64,000 nucleotides of DNA from Pseudoalteromonas sp. H71 (lineage in GTDB: Bacteria; Pseudomonadota; Gammaproteobacteria; Enterobacterales; Alteromonadaceae). The position numbers and the translations under genes are program-made. Under the pieces are notes generated by a model, which did no database searches, had not been told where the DNA came from, and saw nothing but the letters and a program-made list of their open reading frames with translations. The DNA lies in contig NZ_LODI01000002.1 of the NCBI RefSeq assembly GCF_001468485.1, positions 95,090 to 159,089 of the forward strand, read 5' to 3'. Below are positions 46,178 to 54,113 of this stretch, piece after piece (the first letter of the stretch is position 1; every line of letters starts with the position of its first letter).

Positions 46178-47056
46178 ATGAAGTTTAAATTATTATTGAT
46201 GAGCGCCAGTATTAGCTCTGTGCTATTAAGCGCAAGTTCAACTGCAGCCATGCGTAATTACTCTGCTAATCAAGACAGTTCAAGCTGGGAAGTCGTTAGA
46301 ACAACACGCTTACAGTGCCAATTAAATCATGAGGTTCCTTACTACGGGGAAGCTATTTTTAAAGCCACTGCCAGCAAAAATAAAAACCTAACTTTTAATT
46401 TAGATATGGTTGTGCGCCCAGATAACTACTCTATTGCTGGACTTAAAGCAGTTCCGCCTTCATGGCGTTCTGGGCTACCAGCCCGAGATATTGCCAATAT
46501 GAAACTACTAAAAAAGTTTAATGGCGAGCTAGGCAATCAAACAGCTTGGGAAATGCTCACTGAGCTTGAAAAAGGATTTTACCCCACTTTTTACTATCAA
46601 GACTGGCAAAATAGTGCCGATAAAATTGCCGTTGGTATTTCAAGCGTTAATTTTAAGCAAGCTTATTGGGCTTTTTTACAATGTCGTGACGAACTACTGC
46701 CTTACAGCTTTGAAGATATTTCGTTTACAGTAATGAACTATCAATCTAACAGCAGTAAGCTCACTAAATCATCTCAGCAACGCCTTGACAAAATTGCTGA
46801 ATATTTAAAAAACGATTCAACCATCGAATCAATTAGTATCGATTCTTATACCGACAGCTACGGCGGTCGTTGGAACAATTTAGACCTATCGCGTAAACGC
46901 GCTAAAGCAATAAAAGACTACATGGTTAGCCTAGGGGTAGATGAAAATAAAGTCAAAACAACGGGGTTTGGTGAAAAGCGCTTTGTAGACACCAACGATA
47001 ATATTTTAGGTCGCGATAAAAACCGCCGTTTGGTAATTCAAATAGCTAAAATGTAG
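46178..47056 (+). CDS. motY: Sodium-driven flagellar motor protein MotY
   Basis: 292 aa from MKFKLLLMSASISS (ATG 46178); an in-frame extension upstream lacks a ribosome site. Signal peptide ending SASSTAA, an N-terminal MotY domain (WEVVRTTRLQCQLNHEVPYYGEA), and a C-terminal OmpA-like peptidoglycan-binding domain (SIDSYTDSYGGRWNNLDLSRKRAKAIKDYM and GFGEKRFVDTND). MotY forms the T-ring of the polar flagellum with MotX and anchors the PomAB stator. Indicates a polar sodium-driven flagellum. Confidence 0.9.
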   Translation: MKFKLLLMSASISSVLLSASSTAAMRNYSANQDSSSWEVVRTTRLQCQLNHEVPYYGEAIFKATASKNKNLTFNLDMVVRPDNYSIAGLKAVPPSWRSGLPARDIANMKLLKKFNGELGNQTAWEMLTELEKGFYPTFYYQDWQNSADKIAVGISSVNFKQAYWAFLQCRDELLPYSFEDISFTVMNYQSNSSKLTKSSQQRLDKIAEYLKNDSTIESISIDSYTDSYGGRWNNLDLSRKRAKAIKDYMVSLGVDENKVKTTGFGEKRFVDTNDNILGRDKNRRLVIQIAKM

Positions 47057-47158
47057 GAGCGTCTACTCAGCCCACCAGGTTACAAACCTCACGCTGTAAT
47101 TTAATCGCTCCTAGATATTGAACAAATTTCTAGCCACAAAGTTCAACACGCACTGGTG

Positions 47159-48040
47159 CTAACGCTTTGCTTTTAAATATTTATCGCCAAATTGAAAAAA
47201 GCCTAAACTAATAACAATGATAACCGCGCCAGTTATTAGCTCTATACTCAGTGGCTCATTGTTAAGCCACGCACCTAGTCCAATAGCAAAACTTGGAGTA
47301 ATAAGTGTGGTTAACGCAACGGTACTTGCATTTAAATTTTGTAAAACATGAAAATATGCTAATGCCCCTATTAACGAACCAAATATTCCTAAATAACCAA
47401 TTGCCCAAAGCGACCTTACATTCCAGTTTTGTATATTAAGCTCACCATCAAGCAACCACCATGCAATAAAAAATAGTGGCGTTACAAACACAAGTGCACC
47501 AAATGTTGTGGCCATAGGGTTAATTGCAATTTTTACTCGCTTTATCATCACACCGCTTAAGCTAAAAAAACACACAGCCATAAATACATATACAAGCCCG
47601 AGTCCCTGAGTTTGTGAATTTTGTACTTGGTTGTAGCTTACAAAATAAAGGCCAACTAAAGCGCTTGCTAAAGCAATGAGCTTTATTGGGCTAAATTTAG
47701 GCTCATTTAATAGCTGCTGAGCAAGCAACCCCGATAAAATAGGAGCCAACCCAAACATGAGTGAAATAATGCCAGAAGGCACTGTTTTAGCCGCCATATA
47801 ACTCAATAGCATGCCACCAAAAATACCAATACTTGAGTAAGAATATAGTAAACACGCCGACTTATTCCATGGCACTCTTACATTAGTGACGGCTACGACA
47901 AGCGCCCCCATAAATAGCCCCACCAGCATACGCATTAACACCGCTAATGAGGGCGAAACACTTTCACTACTCCACACAATACCCAGCGGTGTGGTCGACC
48001 ATATAAGAACCATAAAAAAATAAGAAACTTTAACTGGCAC
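47159..48040 (-). CDS. EamA family (DMT) transporter
   Basis: 293 aa with ten hydrophobic segments in two EamA repeats (VKVSYFFMVLIWSTTPLGIVW; GLVYVFMAVCFFSLSGVMIKRV), typical of drug/metabolite exporters such as RhaT/YdcZ relatives. Inner membrane. Substrate unknown. Convergent with motY. Confidence 0.87.
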   Translation of the reverse strand: MPVKVSYFFMVLIWSTTPLGIVWSSESVSPSLAVLMRMLVGLFMGALVVAVTNVRVPWNKSACLLYSYSSIGIFGGMLLSYMAAKTVPSGIISLMFGLAPILSGLLAQQLLNEPKFSPIKLIALASALVGLYFVSYNQVQNSQTQGLGLVYVFMAVCFFSLSGVMIKRVKIAINPMATTFGALVFVTPLFFIAWWLLDGELNIQNWNVRSLWAIGYLGIFGSLIGALAYFHVLQNLNASTVALTTLITPSFAIGLGAWLNNEPLSIELITGAVIIVISLGFFQFGDKYLKAKR

Positions 48041-48398
48041 GTGCCATTCCTTTGTAAGTTAAAAATAAGGCGAATTGAGCTTAGGAAGTAAAAACCAGCT
48101 TAACGCATTAATAAATGAGTTACAGGCAAAGCTAAATAGCTTTTGTTAAAACTCGCTAAAAGCACTTAACTGTCAGCTTAATCTTAAAATATAAGCGCCT
48201 AAGAACTGGTCATAGGATTATACGCTGTAAAGGGTTTATGAATAGGCGTTTAATCATATTAAAAATTAAAAAACGTGTAAATATACAGCTGTAAATTGTA
48301 AGTTACATTTTATTTAATGCCATTTAGAACAAAACTATTTGAGTTTTACTGAAGTAGTTATATCGTGCGTGTAAATTAATAATAATTAAGGTAATTAA
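48041..48398. other. Divergent regulatory region with TGTAAA half-sites
   Basis: 358 bp without genes between the EamA gene and the permease gene. It carries four TGTAAA half-sites (48226, 48276, 48290, 48370) on the plus strand; the third is part of a near-complete TyrR box. No terminator or RNA gene recognised. Confidence 0.5.
48290..48307 (+). promoter_or_regulatory. TyrR-like box upstream of aromatic permease
   Basis: TGTAAA-TTGTAA-GTTACA matches the TyrR box TGTAAA-N6-TTTACA with one mismatch. It lies 91 bp upstream of the permease start, and further TGTAAA half-sites on both sides could be weak boxes, as in E. coli tyrP and mtr. Confidence 0.6.
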
Positions 48399-49604
48399 GT
48401 GCTCAAAAATAAAACAATAGGCAGCATGTTAATCGTAGCTGGTACCACAATTGGTGCTGGCATGCTTGCTTTACCTATCGCCTCTGCTGGTTTAGGTTTT
48501 ATGACTGCACTTGCACTTATTGTTGCAAGCTGGGTATTAATGACTTACACCGCTTTACTGATGTTAGAGCTACATCAATTTGCCCCACGTGATGCCACGT
48601 TGAATACACTTGCTAAACGCTGGCTTGGGAAGCGCGGTCAATACATTGCCAATTTTTCTATGGTGTTTTTATTTTATGCTTTATGCGCAGCGTATATTGC
48701 AGGCGGTGGTGCACAGCTTCAAGAACGAATTAATCTTGGATTTGATTTAGACATGGCTCCCCAATTTGGGTCTGTCATATTAGCGGTCATTATTGCAAGC
48801 GTAGTTACACTGGGAACAAGCAAAGTAGATAAATTCAATAGAGTGCTGTTTACAATTAAAGTGATTGTTTTAGCCAGCTTATTTTATATGCTTACACCTT
48901 ATGTACAAGCCAAGCATTTACTCGAAATGCCAGTACAACAAGGATTAATATTATCCGCGATCCCTGTCGTCTTTACCTCTTTTGGATTTCATGGCTCTAT
49001 TCCATCAATCGTGAAATACGTAGGCCTTGACGTAAAAACGCTTCGTAAAGTGATGATTGCAGGCGCGGCACTTCCTTTAGTAATTTATATTTTTTGGCAA
49101 TTATTAAGCCAAGGTATTATGAGCCAAAGCGATTTACTTAATAGCGAAGGTTTGAGCGGGTTTGTAGCCAGTGTTGCAAGCATTGCACATAATTCAAACG
49201 TGTCGGTAGCGGTAAAGTTATTTGCCGATTTAGCACTAGCAACTTCATTTTTAGGTGTAAGCTTGGGTTTATTTGACTTTTTTGCCGATACATTCAAGCA
49301 AGTCGATAACAACGTAGGCCGAATTAAAACCGCGATTGTTACGTTTATACCGCCTTTGGGGTTTGCCCTTTTTTACCCGCAAGGGTTTATTATGGCTCTA
49401 GGTTACGCTGCTATAGCTTTAGTTATATTAGCTGTATTTTTACCTGTTGCTATGGTTTATAAGCAACGAGGTTCAGCAAGCACTGTCACTGGTTATAAAG
49501 TACAAAGTGGTAGTATTGGGCTATTAATTGCAGGGTTATGTGGCGTGCTAATAATTGCTGCGCAATTTATGCAAATGGCGGGGTTTATACCCGCAATTGG
49601 TTAA
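48399..49604 (+). CDS. Aromatic amino acid permease (HAAAP family; TyrP/Mtr-like)
   Basis: 401 aa (TyrP 403), eleven hydrophobic segments. N-terminal SMLIVAGTTIGAGMLALPIASAG is the substrate-binding unwound helix of the family; LSAIPVVFTSFGFHGSIPSIVKYVG is the second signature. It imports tyrosine or tryptophan by proton symport. GTG start at 48399 with AAGG upstream. The TyrR-like box and position near an aromatic aminotransferase favour tyrosine, but this is inference. Confidence 0.88.
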   Translation: MLKNKTIGSMLIVAGTTIGAGMLALPIASAGLGFMTALALIVASWVLMTYTALLMLELHQFAPRDATLNTLAKRWLGKRGQYIANFSMVFLFYALCAAYIAGGGAQLQERINLGFDLDMAPQFGSVILAVIIASVVTLGTSKVDKFNRVLFTIKVIVLASLFYMLTPYVQAKHLLEMPVQQGLILSAIPVVFTSFGFHGSIPSIVKYVGLDVKTLRKVMIAGAALPLVIYIFWQLLSQGIMSQSDLLNSEGLSGFVASVASIAHNSNVSVAVKLFADLALATSFLGVSLGLFDFFADTFKQVDNNVGRIKTAIVTFIPPLGFALFYPQGFIMALGYAAIALVILAVFLPVAMVYKQRGSASTVTGYKVQSGSIGLLIAGLCGVLIIAAQFMQMAGFIPAIG

Positions 49605-49636
49605 ACCGTACTTTTGTAACAACAAAATTTAGTTAA

Positions 49637-49678
49637 TAAAAAACCGCATACCATTATTAATGGAGTGCGGTTTTTTTA
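49637..49678. terminator. Bidirectional terminator between permease and aminotransferase genes
   Basis: Stem AAAAAACCGCA / TGCGGTTTTTT with inner CCATTA / TAATGG pairing, between convergent genes. Confidence 0.88.
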
Positions 49679-49690
49679 TATTAACTACGC

Positions 49691-50881
49691 TTATTTACAA
49701 ACGTCAGCCACTGCATTTGCAAAGTAATCAAGGTTTGCTTTGCTAACACCCGCTACATTTACGCGGCTTGAGCCAACAATGTATATACCATATTCTTTTT
49801 GTAATCGCTCAATTTGCTCTTTATTAATACCCAAGAACGAAAACATACCGTGTTGACGTTCAATAAACGAAAAATCTTGCGCTATGTCTTTTGATGCTAG
49901 ACTTTCTTTAATTAAACTACGAAGGCCATTAATACGTGTACGCATTTCATCAAGTTCAGCATGCCACATTTGCGTAAGCTCTGTACTGCTTAGAATAGTG
50001 TTAACAATATCAGCGCCATGTGCCGGAGGCATTGAGTAAATACTACGTACCACACTTAACATTACTGAGTTAGACACATCAGCTGTTGCACTGTCTTTTG
50101 CGATTAATGAACATGCACCTATACGCTCACGATATAAACCAAAGTTTTTAGAGCACGATGAGCAAATAATTAACTCTTCAACGGCATCAGCTAAAATACG
50201 AAGTCCGCGTGCATCTTCTTCTAGTGAAGAGCCAAAGCCTTGGTAAGCTATATCTACTAATGGTGTAAAGCCAACTTCTTTAGAAAGCTCTGCAACGGTT
50301 TTCCACTGCTCTTCGTTTAAATCCATACCACTTGGGTTATGACAACATGCATGTAACAGCACTACATCACCCTTTGGTACTTGCTTAAGGGTATTGATCA
50401 TTTCATCAAATAACAGGTCTTTATTTTCGTAGTCGTAGTACGGGTATTCTTTGACGGTTAAACCTGCCGCTTCAAATAAACTAATGTGGTTTGCCCAAGT
50501 CGGCGTTGTAACCCATACGGTTGCATCTGTATTACAGCGTTTAATAAACTCAGCAGCAACACGAAGTGCGCCTGTACCACCTGGTGCTTGTGCAGTACGA
50601 ACACGATTTGCTAATAATGCTTGGTGCTCACCAAGTAATAGCTGTTCCATTTTTTGACAGTAATCTAAGTTACCTGCTAAACCAATATAAGATTTGCTTG
50701 TTTCATTTTCCAAACGGAACGCTTCTGCTTTTTTTACTGCATTTAGTACAGGTGTATTGCCGTGCTCATCTTTGTAAACACCCACACCTAAATCAATTTT
50801 ATTAGGGTTTGTGTCTTGTTTGTAGGCCGCCATAAGGCCAAGGATCGGATCAGTTGGTAATGGTTTTAATACTGAGAACAT
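49691..50881 (-). CDS. Aromatic/aspartate aminotransferase (class I)
   Basis: 396 aa, same length and pattern as E. coli AspC and TyrB: KIDLGVGVYKDEHGNTPVL, AHGCCHNPSG-like LLHACCHNPSGMDL, and the PLP-binding lysine in SSCSKNFGLYRERIG. It transfers amino groups between glutamate and oxaloacetate or phenylpyruvate/4-hydroxyphenylpyruvate. AspC and TyrB cannot be separated from sequence by eye. In this window it could complete Phe and Tyr synthesis from the PheA and TyrA products. Confidence 0.93.
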   Translation of the reverse strand: MFSVLKPLPTDPILGLMAAYKQDTNPNKIDLGVGVYKDEHGNTPVLNAVKKAEAFRLENETSKSYIGLAGNLDYCQKMEQLLLGEHQALLANRVRTAQAPGGTGALRVAAEFIKRCNTDATVWVTTPTWANHISLFEAAGLTVKEYPYYDYENKDLLFDEMINTLKQVPKGDVVLLHACCHNPSGMDLNEEQWKTVAELSKEVGFTPLVDIAYQGFGSSLEEDARGLRILADAVEELIICSSCSKNFGLYRERIGACSLIAKDSATADVSNSVMLSVVRSIYSMPPAHGADIVNTILSSTELTQMWHAELDEMRTRINGLRSLIKESLASKDIAQDFSFIERQHGMFSFLGINKEQIERLQKEYGIYIVGSSRVNVAGVSKANLDYFANAVADVCK

Positions 50882-50961
50882 GGGCTATCTCTTATCTATA
50901 TTTATGGGTTAGCAATTAAGCTTAGCTTAACATAAAAGCACATCACGTTGACTAGTGTTAT

Positions 50962-51633
50962 TTACACTAGTGAATGAGGAATTTTAATACAACATGCAAT
51001 TAAAATGGCCAGTGCTTTTTCATCAAAAAAATCATTATTAAATGCTTCCGCATCAATAATACCTACGCAATCATTTTGAGCATTAAACAAAGGCAAACAC
51101 ACTTCAGATTTAACTTTAGGGTCACAGGTATAATATTCTCCACCTTGTGCCAAGTATTGCTCTACATTATTAATAATGCGGCCTTTTTGAGATAAAGCCA
51201 CTTGAACGTTATTGCTTCCTGCAGCAAAGGCTTGTGTAAGCGGAAATAAAGGACGGCTAGGCACGCCATGATAAGCAAGCTTTAATAGTTGTTTACCTTC
51301 GTTAGTGTTTGTTGATTGATAAATACCATACCAGTCAACACCCGTTTGCGAGTGTACATAGTTAACAATACTTTGCAGCTGTGCTAGCTTGTCGTTGGTA
51401 TTGCTATCGTTATTTATGAAATCAGCAAGGTTGAAAGGCTCATCTTGCAAGTAACCAAATAAGCTACATGCTCCGCCTTCGCCTAATTCAGGTATTTGAT
51501 ACTGCCAACGAGTTTCTGGCAAAGATGTATGCGCAAGATAATTCTCGAGCTTTTCAAGCTCGGCTGAAATTAAGTTTGCATCGACGCTTAACTGCGCTTG
51601 CGTTAAATAAGAAGAAATCATTTGGCCATCCAT
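50962..51633 (-). CDS. GAF domain protein (fRMsr-like)
   Basis: 223 aa. The C-terminal 130 residues form a GAF domain resembling free methionine-(R)-sulfoxide reductase (TCDPKVKSEVCLPLF matches the segment with the family's catalytic cysteine; DCVGIIDAEAFNNDFFDEKAL follows). The positions of the two other family cysteines appear not to be cysteine (NNVQVALSQKG). An N-terminal region of about 85 residues is unfamiliar. It may be a sensor rather than an enzyme. Ends 81 bp from the aminotransferase start and begins 45 bp after the response-regulator stop on the same strand. Confidence 0.75.
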   Translation of the reverse strand: MDGQMISSYLTQAQLSVDANLISAELEKLENYLAHTSLPETRWQYQIPELGEGGACSLFGYLQDEPFNLADFINNDSNTNDKLAQLQSIVNYVHSQTGVDWYGIYQSTNTNEGKQLLKLAYHGVPSRPLFPLTQAFAAGSNNVQVALSQKGRIINNVEQYLAQGGEYYTCDPKVKSEVCLPLFNAQNDCVGIIDAEAFNNDFFDEKALAILIACCIKIPHSLV

Positions 51634-51677
51634 ACATCTAAAGTTTCGAGGATAATAGCATGGATATTTTCGCAGAG

Positions 51678-53330
51678 CTAGATCAACTTATAGCACATTT
51701 CAACTTGGTTACCGCTTGCGTTGTAAGTCACTTTTTCTGCTATTTCTTCAAGCAATGACAGGCCCCGACCAAATTCATTATTAGCACTCATTACATCATT
51801 TGACTGACTACTAAACCCCCGACCCGAATCACAAATCATAAAATGGAGGCTAAGTGTATCTGGGCAATAACGTATATCAATGATGATCATGGCATCTTTT
51901 AGCTCACTAATTGCCTTTTCACGCATTTCATAAAATTTAAAAAAACCGTCTTCCTGAAGTTTAATCGCAGAGTCTAATCCTAAAACACCATGATCAAGTG
52001 AGTTATTGTAAGCTTCAGAAAGGAGTAAAAATATGTTTGAGCGGTGATCATTTAATCCTTCAATACGACTAAGAATATTTACAATGTCGTAGACGGGATC
52101 AGTTTGTTTAATTTGTTTTGAATTTAGGCTCAATGACAAATTAAAAGCAAGCGTTGAGAAAGGTTCTCTGGGCTTTTCTTCCATCGGCAAAGGCAAGCAG
52201 TTTAGAAGCACAATGCTTACATCATCTTGTTGCTGTAAGCCCTGTGCAAAATCGCTGACATGAGCAATTATATCCTCACAGGTGATCATAGGCTTACTTT
52301 GCAGGGTGGCTATAAAGCGGTCTTCGGCAAAAAAATCATCTTGTTTATTTGTCGTTTCTATTATGCCGTCGGTAGCAAGCACTAAACGCGTATCACTATT
52401 TACTTCAAAATGTATTAAGTCGTACTCAAATTCATGTTTGTCTAATATGCCCAGTGCCATATGCTGAGACTCTAGCGTTTTTTTTATATTGCCTTCGCTA
52501 TCAATCAAATATGCATCAGGTAAGCCACCAAGCCACGCTGATATACTTTTTCCAGATGCACTGAGCTCTACAATAGTCGCCGCACAAAACATGTGCCCTG
52601 GTAGCAGGTTATATAGAAGCGTATTTAATTCAAAAGCAATATCATTAACGGCCTTGCCTTTATTTACCATTGTATAAAATGCACGAGATACAGGAAGTGC
52701 ACCAATAGCAGCTGCTAGACCATGCCCGGTAAAATCGCCCAGCATACAATACAAGTTACCTATTGGACTTTGCGCAACTAAAAACATGTCGCCGTTAAAC
52801 ATAGAAGCGGGAGACAAATTAAAGTCGAGGTGCTGCTTAAAACCATCTTGATTTTCGAGCGAATTATTAAAAATATGCTCAACAATTTCGTGTTCACGCT
52901 CAATTTGATTATGGTGATATTCGAGAAGTTGCTTTTGCTGATTCGCTTTTTTACTTAATTCTCGGGTTCTTCTATGCGCTTTAATTTTTGCGTTAAGGAT
53001 TACTTTATCAAATGGTTTATGAATAAAGTCATCCCCACCAACCTCCAAACATTTTTCAAAACTTGCTTTGTCATCTAAAGAAGTAATAAAAATAATAGGT
53101 AAATAAACGTCACTGTGATTATTTTTTATTATTTTGGCGGTCTCAAAACCGTCCATAACTGGCATAATTACATCGAGTAACACAATGTCTATGGCTTCAT
53201 GCTCAAGGACTTTAATTGCTTCTTGGCCGTTGAAGGCCATCGATACTTGATAACCTTCATCATTGAGCATTTGACTTAATAAAATACGGTTTAATGCCTG
53301 ATCATCGACAATAAGAACATGTGCTGCCAT
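51678..53330 (-). CDS. Response regulator with PP2C phosphatase and anti-sigma-type kinase domains
   Basis: 550 aa. Receiver domain with phospho-acceptor Asp53 (VLLDVIMPVMDG) and acidic pair at 9-10; short coiled linker; SpoIIE/PP2C phosphatase (FNLSPASMFNGDMFLVAQ, LGDFTGHGLAAAIGALP, LVLATDGIIETTN, QQDDVSIVLLN); and C-terminal HATPase_c domain (EAYNNSLDHGVLGL, CDSGRGFSS). Same architecture as HsbR of Pseudomonas and CrsR of Shewanella, which control an anti-sigma antagonist and thereby sigma factor or c-di-GMP output. Start overlaps the STAS gene stop (TAATG). Confidence 0.92.
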   Translation of the reverse strand: MAAHVLIVDDQALNRILLSQMLNDEGYQVSMAFNGQEAIKVLEHEAIDIVLLDVIMPVMDGFETAKIIKNNHSDVYLPIIFITSLDDKASFEKCLEVGGDDFIHKPFDKVILNAKIKAHRRTRELSKKANQQKQLLEYHHNQIEREHEIVEHIFNNSLENQDGFKQHLDFNLSPASMFNGDMFLVAQSPIGNLYCMLGDFTGHGLAAAIGALPVSRAFYTMVNKGKAVNDIAFELNTLLYNLLPGHMFCAATIVELSASGKSISAWLGGLPDAYLIDSEGNIKKTLESQHMALGILDKHEFEYDLIHFEVNSDTRLVLATDGIIETTNKQDDFFAEDRFIATLQSKPMITCEDIIAHVSDFAQGLQQQDDVSIVLLNCLPLPMEEKPREPFSTLAFNLSLSLNSKQIKQTDPVYDIVNILSRIEGLNDHRSNIFLLLSEAYNNSLDHGVLGLDSAIKLQEDGFFKFYEMREKAISELKDAMIIIDIRYCPDTLSLHFMICDSGRGFSSQSNDVMSANNEFGRGLSLLEEIAEKVTYNASGNQVEMCYKLI

Positions 53331-53635
53331 TAGCTAATGTCAAATTTCTTATCGAAGCGCGATATTTGTAGTATTTTTTTAAGCTGTGGCTGGCAATTAG
53401 TAATTTCAAACACAGCCACTTTATCTTCTAATGTTTTTTTCATATTTAAAAGCATACCCAGGGCAGAACTATCCATGTAGTCAGTTTCTCTTAAATCAAC
53501 AATAACTTTATTAGTACCATTGTCTATTTGTGCATAGGCTTGGCGAAAAGACTGAACTAAATTAAAGTCAAACTTTCCCTTTATTTGTATTGTTAGCGCT
53601 TTTCCATCAGCTGATGTACGAGTAGTTAAATTCAT
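53330..53635 (-). CDS. STAS-domain anti-sigma factor antagonist
   Basis: 101 aa STAS protein. VIVDLRETDYMDSSALGMLLNM carries the phosphorylatable Ser56/Ser57 motif. Partner of the downstream REC-PP2C-HATPase protein: the kinase domain would phosphorylate this serine and the PP2C domain would remove the phosphate. Comparable to HsbA and CrsA. Confidence 0.93.
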   Translation of the reverse strand: MNLTTRTSADGKALTIQIKGKFDFNLVQSFRQAYAQIDNGTNKVIVDLRETDYMDSSALGMLLNMKKTLEDKVAVFEITNCQPQLKKILQISRFDKKFDIS

Positions 53636-53769
53636 TGATTTCTCCGTTAAATGTATCTTTGACTAAATATAACCTGTTAAAACTATTTAGCAAAAAGAAA
53701 AACACACAACAGCAAATTTGCTATCATTTACGCCATTATTTAATACATTTTGACTGAATAAGGTAAACC

Positions 53770-54099
53770 ATGACAGATAGTCACTTAGTATATTCAACAA
53801 GCACTGGACGCATTGACCAGCCAAAACCAGAAAAAGAGCTTGATATTAAGCTCTTCAAAGATGGTTTTGTGCGTATTGAGCGTCAAACAAAAGGCCGTAA
53901 AGGAAAAGGCGTAATGCTTGTAGTTGGCATAGACCCAAAAGAACATGACTTAAAAAAGTTAGCTAAAACAATAAAAAGTAAAATGGGCCAAGGCGGCGCT
54001 GTAAAAGAAGGTATTATTGAAGTTCAAGGTGATGACCGAGATAAATTAAAAGCGATTTTAGAAGGCTTAAAATTTAAAGTGAAAATTGCGGGTGGTTAA
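53770..54099 (+). CDS. yciH: SUI1/YciH family translation factor
   Basis: 109 aa (E. coli YciH 108) with the SUI1 fold core VRIERQTKGRKGKGVMLVVGIDPKEHDLKKLAKTIKSKMGQGGAVKEGIIEVQGDDRDKL. Bacterial homologue of eIF1; reported to bind the 30S subunit and influence initiation fidelity, though not essential. Single gene. Confidence 0.93.
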   Translation: MTDSHLVYSTSTGRIDQPKPEKELDIKLFKDGFVRIERQTKGRKGKGVMLVVGIDPKEHDLKKLAKTIKSKMGQGGAVKEGIIEVQGDDRDKLKAILEGLKFKVKIAGG

Positions 54100-54113
54100 C
54101 CCGCAATTATAAA

